Part shown: positions 5,640-9,816 of the stretch, piece by piece | Numbering within the stretch: position 1 is the first letter of the stretch | Layout: each line of letters starts with the position of its first letter | NCBI GenBank assembly: GCA_030636125.1 | Contig: DAOVXM010000059.1 | Coordinates: 1-9,816, forward strand | Reading direction: 5' to 3' | DNA from: Chloroflexota bacterium | GTDB lineage: Bacteria; Chloroflexota; Anaerolineae; Anaerolineales; UBA4823 | Length of the DNA stretch: 9,816 nt | Notes under the pieces: model-generated | What the model was told of the DNA's origin: nothing | The model's input: the letters and a program-made list of their open reading frames with translations, nothing else | Database searches by the model: none | Made by a program: the position numbers and the translations under genes

Positions 5640-6635
5640 ATGATTCGTTTTATCATTCAGCGGGCGTTCGGTATGGTGATTACCATGCTGCTCGTCTCCA
5701 TCATGGTTTTTATCATCATGGAACTCCCTCCGGGCGACTACGCCGAGCGCTGGGCTTTTCGCAAATTTTCCGGAACCGGAACGAATATCACCGAGGCGGA
5801 TCTTAATAATATTCGAGCAGAGTTTGGCCTGGATAAGCCGGCCTACGAACGTTATGCTCGATGGATTTTTGGGATTGTCACGCGTGGTGATTTCGGAGAG
5901 GCTTTCGCCTTTCAAACATCTGTGAATATTGTAATCGGGCAGCGCTTATGGCTTACATTGGCGATTTTGTTCTCAACGCTCTTTATTACCTATGCTATTG
6001 CCATACCAGTGGGGATTTACGCGGCTGTACACAGGAATTCAGTGGCTGATTATGGACTTACTGTGTTTAGCTACCTGGGATTGGCAATTCCCAATTTTCT
6101 CTTAGCACTCGTTCTTTTATATATCAGTGTTAAATACTTTGGCTCTAACGTGGGGGGATTGTTTTCACCGGAATATGAAGATGCGCCCTGGAGCGCAGCG
6201 AAGGTCATTGACTTAGCCAGACACCTCGTAATCCCTGCCATTGTGCTTGCCTGGTCAGCCACGGCCTTCCAATTGCAGACAGTGCGGGCAACGATGAGCG
6301 ATGAGCTGCATAAACTATCCGTTACGGCTGCGCGTGCACGCGGTATTCCGGAACGCAGATTATTGGTTAAGTATCCGGCTCGACTGGCGATCAATCCAGT
6401 TGTCAGCACGATGGGCTTTGATGTAAACCGGATTTTCTCTGAGCTGCCCATTGTGGCGCTGGTTTTGGGTATTGCTGATCTTGGTGAGCTTCTAATTAAA
6501 TCATATTTAGATCTTGACATGTTCGTGGCAGGAGCAATCTTGCTCATGATGACCTTCATCATTGTGGTCTTCAACTTTATTTCGGATGTCTTTTTAGCGT
6601 TCTTAGACCCGCGAGTAAAATTGACCGGAGATTAA
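5640..6635 (+). CDS. ABC transporter permease, DppB/OppB type
   Basis: A 331-residue inner-membrane protein of the binding-protein-dependent transport family. An N-terminal membrane segment (residues 10-29) starts with the typical MIRFIIQRAF; an extracytoplasmic domain with the FGLDKP motif (62-67) follows, then five further hydrophobic segments (about 102-130, 138-165, 195-212, 260-280, 293-320). The cytoplasmic EAA loop that docks on the ATPase is seen at about 221-252, including TAARARGIPERRLL with the invariant glycine G235, then INPVVS. Length is normal (300-340). ATG at 5640 is supported by AAGGAA at 5625-5630. The gap of 191 nt from the lipoprotein gene holds an 18-bp hairpin and an inverted repeat; the next permease begins 4 nt after the stop, so translation is likely coupled. 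Confidence 0.93.
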   Translation: MIRFIIQRAFGMVITMLLVSIMVFIIMELPPGDYAERWAFRKFSGTGTNITEADLNNIRAEFGLDKPAYERYARWIFGIVTRGDFGEAFAFQTSVNIVIGQRLWLTLAILFSTLFITYAIAIPVGIYAAVHRNSVADYGLTVFSYLGLAIPNFLLALVLLYISVKYFGSNVGGLFSPEYEDAPWSAAKVIDLARHLVIPAIVLAWSATAFQLQTVRATMSDELHKLSVTAARARGIPERRLLVKYPARLAINPVVSTMGFDVNRIFSELPIVALVLGIADLGELLIKSYLDLDMFVAGAILLMMTFIIVVFNFISDVFLAFLDPRVKLTGD

Positions 6636-6639
6636 AACA

Positions 6640-7806
6640 GTGGCAACAACTACCCCAGATATCGCTGGGGCCGGCACTCTCGGCTTTCCCCAGCCAGAAT
6701 CGGAAGAAGCGCTCAAATACTATTCGGCATCTCAATGGCAGCTGATATGGTGGCGTTTCCGCAAACACCGCATGGCGATGGTAGGAGCCATGGTGCTTGC
6801 CATTTTGTCGATTCTGGCCGTATTCTGTATGTTCATCGGTCCATATGCACCTGTTTCTCGCAATCAAACATACCTGTTTGGACCCCCACAAGTCCTCCAC
6901 TTTCGCGACGAAAATGGTTTCAGTATACGTCCATTTGTTTATGGTGTGACGACGACCAGGGATCCGGAAACGCTGCGGATGATACCTACAGAGGACACCA
7001 CGGTGCGCTGGTACATCTACTTTTTCGTTGAAGGAGACCCTTATAGTTTTTATGGTCTTTTTGAAAGCAATATTCACTTATTTGGTGTTGTGGCAGAAGA
7101 TTCCTTTGTACATATATTTGGATCCGATAGTTTAGGCCGCGACTTATTCACTCGAGTATTGTTTGGCACCCGTACCTCGTTGACGATTGGTGTGCTGGGG
7201 GTGTTAATTGCCTTTGTGCTGGCTTTGATTATCGGAGGAATCGCTGGTTATGCGGGGGGTTGGGTGGATTATGGCATTCAGCGTTTGACTGAGGTGATTC
7301 GCGTCATCCCGGTCATCCCACTCTATATGGGATTAGCTGCCGCTTTTCCAGTTGAATGGTCTTCCCAACAGGTCTATTTTGCTATGACGCTTATACTAGG
7401 TTTGGTGGGTTGGCCTACCTTGGCAAGACGTATTCGTGGTCAACTGCTCACCCAGCGCGACGAAGATTATGTGACTGCTGCCCGGATATCTGGTGCTAGC
7501 GTCTCCCGCATTATAACCATGCATATGCTGCCTGCATTCACCAGCTATATCATTGTTGACCTGGTAATCTCTTTCCCATATGTGATTTTAAGCGAGACTG
7601 CCTTGAGTTTTGTAGGACTAGGTTTACGTCCACCGGCGATCAGTTGGGGCACACTTCTACAAGATGCACAGAATATCCGCACCATTGAGCAGGCGCCGTG
7701 GTTGTTTATACCGGCGGTTTTCGTGGTTGTGGCTGTTCTTGCATTCACTGTGCTTGGTGATGGCTTGCGTGACGCAGCCGATCCCTACCAGGTGGTGGGA
7801 AAATAA
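6640..7806 (+). CDS. ABC transporter permease, DppC/OppC type, with enlarged periplasmic loop
   Basis: A 388-residue inner-membrane permease, partner of the DppB-type subunit. It starts at GTG with GGAG at 6627-6630 and only 4 nt after the previous stop. An N-terminal cytoplasmic stretch with SQWQLIWWRFRKHR (31-44) precedes the first membrane segment (46-68). A long extracytoplasmic insert (about 70-158) contains RPFVYG (97-102) and LFGV (147-150), then the family motif GSDSLGRDLF (161-170). The EAA loop is YVTAARISGASVSRIITMHMLP (277-298, written in two halves: YVTAARISGAS, VSRIITMHMLP), followed by SETALSFVGLGLRPP (318-332). Most DppC proteins are near 300 residues; the extra length is the loop, as in permeases that pair with long family-5 binding proteins. 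Substrate is not determined. Confidence 0.92.
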   Translation: MATTTPDIAGAGTLGFPQPESEEALKYYSASQWQLIWWRFRKHRMAMVGAMVLAILSILAVFCMFIGPYAPVSRNQTYLFGPPQVLHFRDENGFSIRPFVYGVTTTRDPETLRMIPTEDTTVRWYIYFFVEGDPYSFYGLFESNIHLFGVVAEDSFVHIFGSDSLGRDLFTRVLFGTRTSLTIGVLGVLIAFVLALIIGGIAGYAGGWVDYGIQRLTEVIRVIPVIPLYMGLAAAFPVEWSSQQVYFAMTLILGLVGWPTLARRIRGQLLTQRDEDYVTAARISGASVSRIITMHMLPAFTSYIIVDLVISFPYVILSETALSFVGLGLRPPAISWGTLLQDAQNIRTIEQAPWLFIPAVFVVVAVLAFTVLGDGLRDAADPYQVVGK

Positions 7807-7846
7807 TCTTTTTGGTTTCAAGTTGATCTATTTCTATACACCATTA

Positions 7847-7868
7847 TTTCGGGATGAAAATCTCGAAA
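7847..7868 (+). repeat. GAAA-tetraloop hairpin before the first ATPase gene
   Basis: TTTCGGGAT (7847-7855) pairs with ATCTCGAAA (7860-7868), 9 bp with one G-U pair, closed by a GAAA tetraloop of the stable GNRA class. It lies in the 90-nt gap between permease and ATPase genes, 28 nt before the ATPase ATG, with no U-tract. It may be a processing or stability element, or a long-range docking hairpin. Confidence 0.65.
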
Positions 7869-7896
7869 AGATACACAATACCACATCTTTAAAATT

Positions 7897-8922
7897 ATGA
7901 CTGAGCAGATCAGCAAACAACACGTACTTGAGGTAAAAAAACTTGGCGTCTACTTTGATACGGATGAGGGGGTCGTACGCGGGGTGAACGATATCAGTTT
8001 CAAGGTACCTAAAGCCAAGACTCTGGGCATCGTGGGCGAGAGCGGCTCGGGAAAATCTGTGGCGAGTCAGGCCATCATGCACTTACTGCCTAAGAATGGT
8101 CATATCGATGAGGCAAGCGAGATTTTCCTGGAAAAAAATGGTGAATCCCTCAATATCACCGATTTGAACGCGAATAGTAAAGAAATGCGCGACATACGGG
8201 GTGGCTTAATCTCAATGATTTTTCAGGAGCCGATGGCTTCTTTCTCTCCGGTCTACACCATCGGCAACCAGATGCTTGAAACGATTCAATTACATCGCAA
8301 TGTGAGTAAGAGTGAAGCCCAAGAAATTGCCCTGGATATGCTCAATCGAGTTGGAATTTCCAACCCAGGTGTACGAATTGATCAATATCCTTTCGAGCTG
8401 TCAGGGGGCATGCGCCAGCGGGCAATGATCGCCATGGCGCTTTCTACTGAACCCTTGCTGCTGATCGCAGACGAACCGACGACTGCATTAGACGTGACCA
8501 TTCAGGCGCAGATACTGGAATTGATGCGCCAATTGCAGGACGATCTAAATATGTCAATCATGTTCATCACCCATGATTTGGGTGTCATCGCCCAGATCGC
8601 AGATGAAGTGGTAGTCATGTATCTTGGTCAGGTCATGGAAAGAGGCACCACTCGAGAGATCATTAAAGAATCAGCCCACCCATATAACAAGAGTTTGTTA
8701 AATGCGATCCCCAAGTTGGACTTACTACACGACCGATTGATACCAATTGGTGGTGATATTCCCAGCCCGCTGGCTCGACCAACTGGCTGTCCATTCCATA
8801 CGCGCTGCCCGGATTTCATTCCGGGGAAATGCGAAATTGCTGATCCAGAGGAAACCAAACTATCCGAAACACATTTTGTGAGCTGTTTCCTGTATGAGCA
8901 AGAGGATAAAAATGACGGTTAA
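7897..8922 (+). CDS. ABC transporter ATP-binding protein, DppD/OppD type
   Basis: A 341-residue cytoplasmic ATPase that powers the transporter as a heterodimer with the next gene product. Motifs in order: Walker A GESGSGKS (47-54), Q-loop Q110 in [11 protein letters not shown], signature LSGGMRQR (168-175), Walker B LLLIADEP (187-194) with E193 as catalytic base, D-loop ALDV, and switch histidine H226 in ITHDLG. The C-terminal oligopeptide-transporter domain has [12 protein letters not shown] (261-272) and four cysteines C298, C304, C312 and C330, the arrangement reported to hold a [4Fe-4S] cluster in DppD-type proteins. Length is typical. Unlike its neighbours, the ATG has no clear Shine-Dalgarno (upstream is TTTAAAATT), and a stable hairpin lies 28 nt before it. 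Its end overlaps the next gene by 11 nt. Confidence 0.94.
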   Translation: MTEQISKQHVLEVKKLGVYFDTDEGVVRGVNDISFKVPKAKTLGIVGESGSGKSVASQAIMHLLPKNGHIDEASEIFLEKNGESLNITDLNANSKEMRDIRGGLISMIFQEPMASFSPVYTIGNQMLETIQLHRNVSKSEAQEIALDMLNRVGISNPGVRIDQYPFELSGGMRQRAMIAMALSTEPLLLIADEPTTALDVTIQAQILELMRQLQDDLNMSIMFITHDLGVIAQIADEVVVMYLGQVMERGTTREIIKESAHPYNKSLLNAIPKLDLLHDRLIPIGGDIPSPLARPTGCPFHTRCPDFIPGKCEIADPEETKLSETHFVSCFLYEQEDKNDG

Positions 8923-9816
8923 GGATCAACTACTCAAGGTCGAAGGTCTAAAAGTCTATTTTCCTATTACCACCAAAGGGGTTTTCCGACGGGAACAGGG
9001 GTATGTACGGGCTGTAGATGGGGTTAGTTTTACCATTAATGAAGGTGAGACATTAGGCTTGGTAGGAGAAAGTGGTTCTGGTAAGACGACGATAGGACGA
9101 GCGATCTTGCGGGCTCTCGAAATCACTGAAGGAAAAATGACTTTCAACCTCGACGGTGAAGTTGTCGATCTGTCGGGTATAAAAGGTAAAGAGCTGCGTA
9201 CCTTCCGTCAGCACATGCAGCTTATCTTTCAAGACCCATACTCTTCATTAAACCCGCGCATGACTGTACGGGACATCATTGCCGAACCATTGGTTGCTAA
9301 CAAGCTTGTGCCTAAAAAAGATGTTGACGGGATGGTGCAAGAAACGGCTAAACGATGTAAGCTCAATATCGAACATCTCCGTAGATTTCCTCATGCTTTT
9401 AGTGGGGGGCAACGCCAGCGAATCTGCATCGCACGAGCTCTGGTTTCCAACCCAAAATTCGTTGTTTGCGATGAGTCCGTATCCGCGCTTGACGTATCCA
9501 TTCAGGCAGAAATCCTGAATTTGCTCATGGAGTTGCAATCTGAACTTGGGCTCACTTATCTGTTCATTGCTCACGATTTAAGCGTTGTGGCCCACATATC
9601 CGACCGGGTTGTAGTCATGTATGTGGGTCAGTTTGTCGAATTTGCGTCCATAGAAGAGCTGTTCTCAAAACCTAGGCATCCTTACACCGAGGCGCTCCTG
9701 TCTGCCATACCGGAGGTGGATCCCGATGTAGAAATGGAACCCGTCATCTTGAAGGGGGAGATCCCAAATCCCGCCAATCCACCCTCTGGTTGTCGTTTCC
9801 ACACCCGCTGTCAATA
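8912..9816 (+). CDS. ABC transporter ATP-binding protein, DppF/OppF type (3' end beyond window)
   Basis: An open frame from ATG 8912 runs to the window edge, giving 301 residues of an expected 330 or so. It begins [18 protein letters not shown] and overlaps the preceding ATPase gene by 11 nt in another frame; AAGAGGATAAAA upstream supplies an RBS inside that gene, so translation is coupled. Motifs: Walker [10 protein letters not shown] (52-60), Q-loop Q107 in [13 protein letters not shown], signature FSGGQRQR (163-170), Walker B FVVCDE (183-188) with E188, then [12 protein letters not shown], and switch histidine H221 in IAHDLSVV. The C-terminal domain shows [12 protein letters not shown] and the start of the cysteine motif (GCRFHTRC). 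All catalytic residues are intact. It completes the ABC uptake system; the stop codon and anything after it are not visible. Confidence 0.94.
   Translation, partial: MTVKDQLLKVEGLKVYFPITTKGVFRREQGYVRAVDGVSFTINEGETLGLVGESGSGKTTIGRAILRALEITEGKMTFNLDGEVVDLSGIKGKELRTFRQHMQLIFQDPYSSLNPRMTVRDIIAEPLVANKLVPKKDVDGMVQETAKRCKLNIEHLRRFPHAFSGGQRQRICIARALVSNPKFVVCDESVSALDVSIQAEILNLLMELQSELGLTYLFIAHDLSVVAHISDRVVVMYVGQFVEFASIEELFSKPRHPYTEALLSAIPEVDPDVEMEPVILKGEIPNPANPPSGCRFHTRCQ

Noticed and set aside
6071..6574. Long minus-strand open frame of 167 codons
   Set aside because: Antisense to a well-supported permease gene, with no RBS or recognisable domain.

Overview
The window is about 9.8 kb of bacterial chromosome with mixed, roughly even base composition. 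Two things suggest a member of the Chloroflexota, probably Anaerolineae-like: the substrate-binding lipoprotein carries a long Pro/Ala/Glu linker straight after its lipobox, and the family-5 ABC transporter has an enlarged DppC-type permease. This assignment is inference from protein style, because no rRNA or marker gene is present. I see no mobile element, CRISPR array, tRNA or rRNA.

Left part, minus strand (1-1374): a perfect-consensus sigma70 promoter (TTGACA, 17 bp, TATAAT) drives a stand-alone MetE C-terminal-domain methyltransferase. About 75 bases downstream comes the start of a URO-D family gene that runs off the window. The two make a probable operon of methyl- or corrinoid-type enzymes. 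Middle, plus strand (1524-2922): a class I/II PLP aminotransferase has its own extended -10 promoter and an odd leader, in which a strong ribosome binding site serves a GTG codon that is in frame with the gene but followed by an in-frame amber codon.

Right part, plus strand (3043 to the end): a five-gene ABC uptake operon of the peptide/nickel/oligosaccharide class. The order is lipoprotein binding protein, DppB-type permease, DppC-type permease, DppD-type ATPase and DppF-type ATPase, the last cut by the window edge. The binding protein would capture an oligopeptide- or oligosaccharide-like solute outside the membrane, the two permeases would form the channel, and the two ATPases would power import. 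The sequence does not fix the substrate. Non-coding features of the operon are a structured leader of about 235 nt with an unused near-perfect Shine-Dalgarno sequence, an 18-bp hairpin after the binding-protein gene, and a GAAA-tetraloop hairpin before the first ATPase gene. The last two probably tune relative expression of the subunits.

I found no clearly new multi-gene system. The best leads are the post-transcriptional control elements of the ABC operon, the interrupted start of the aminotransferase, and the altered active site of the MetE-like enzyme next to a URO-D gene.
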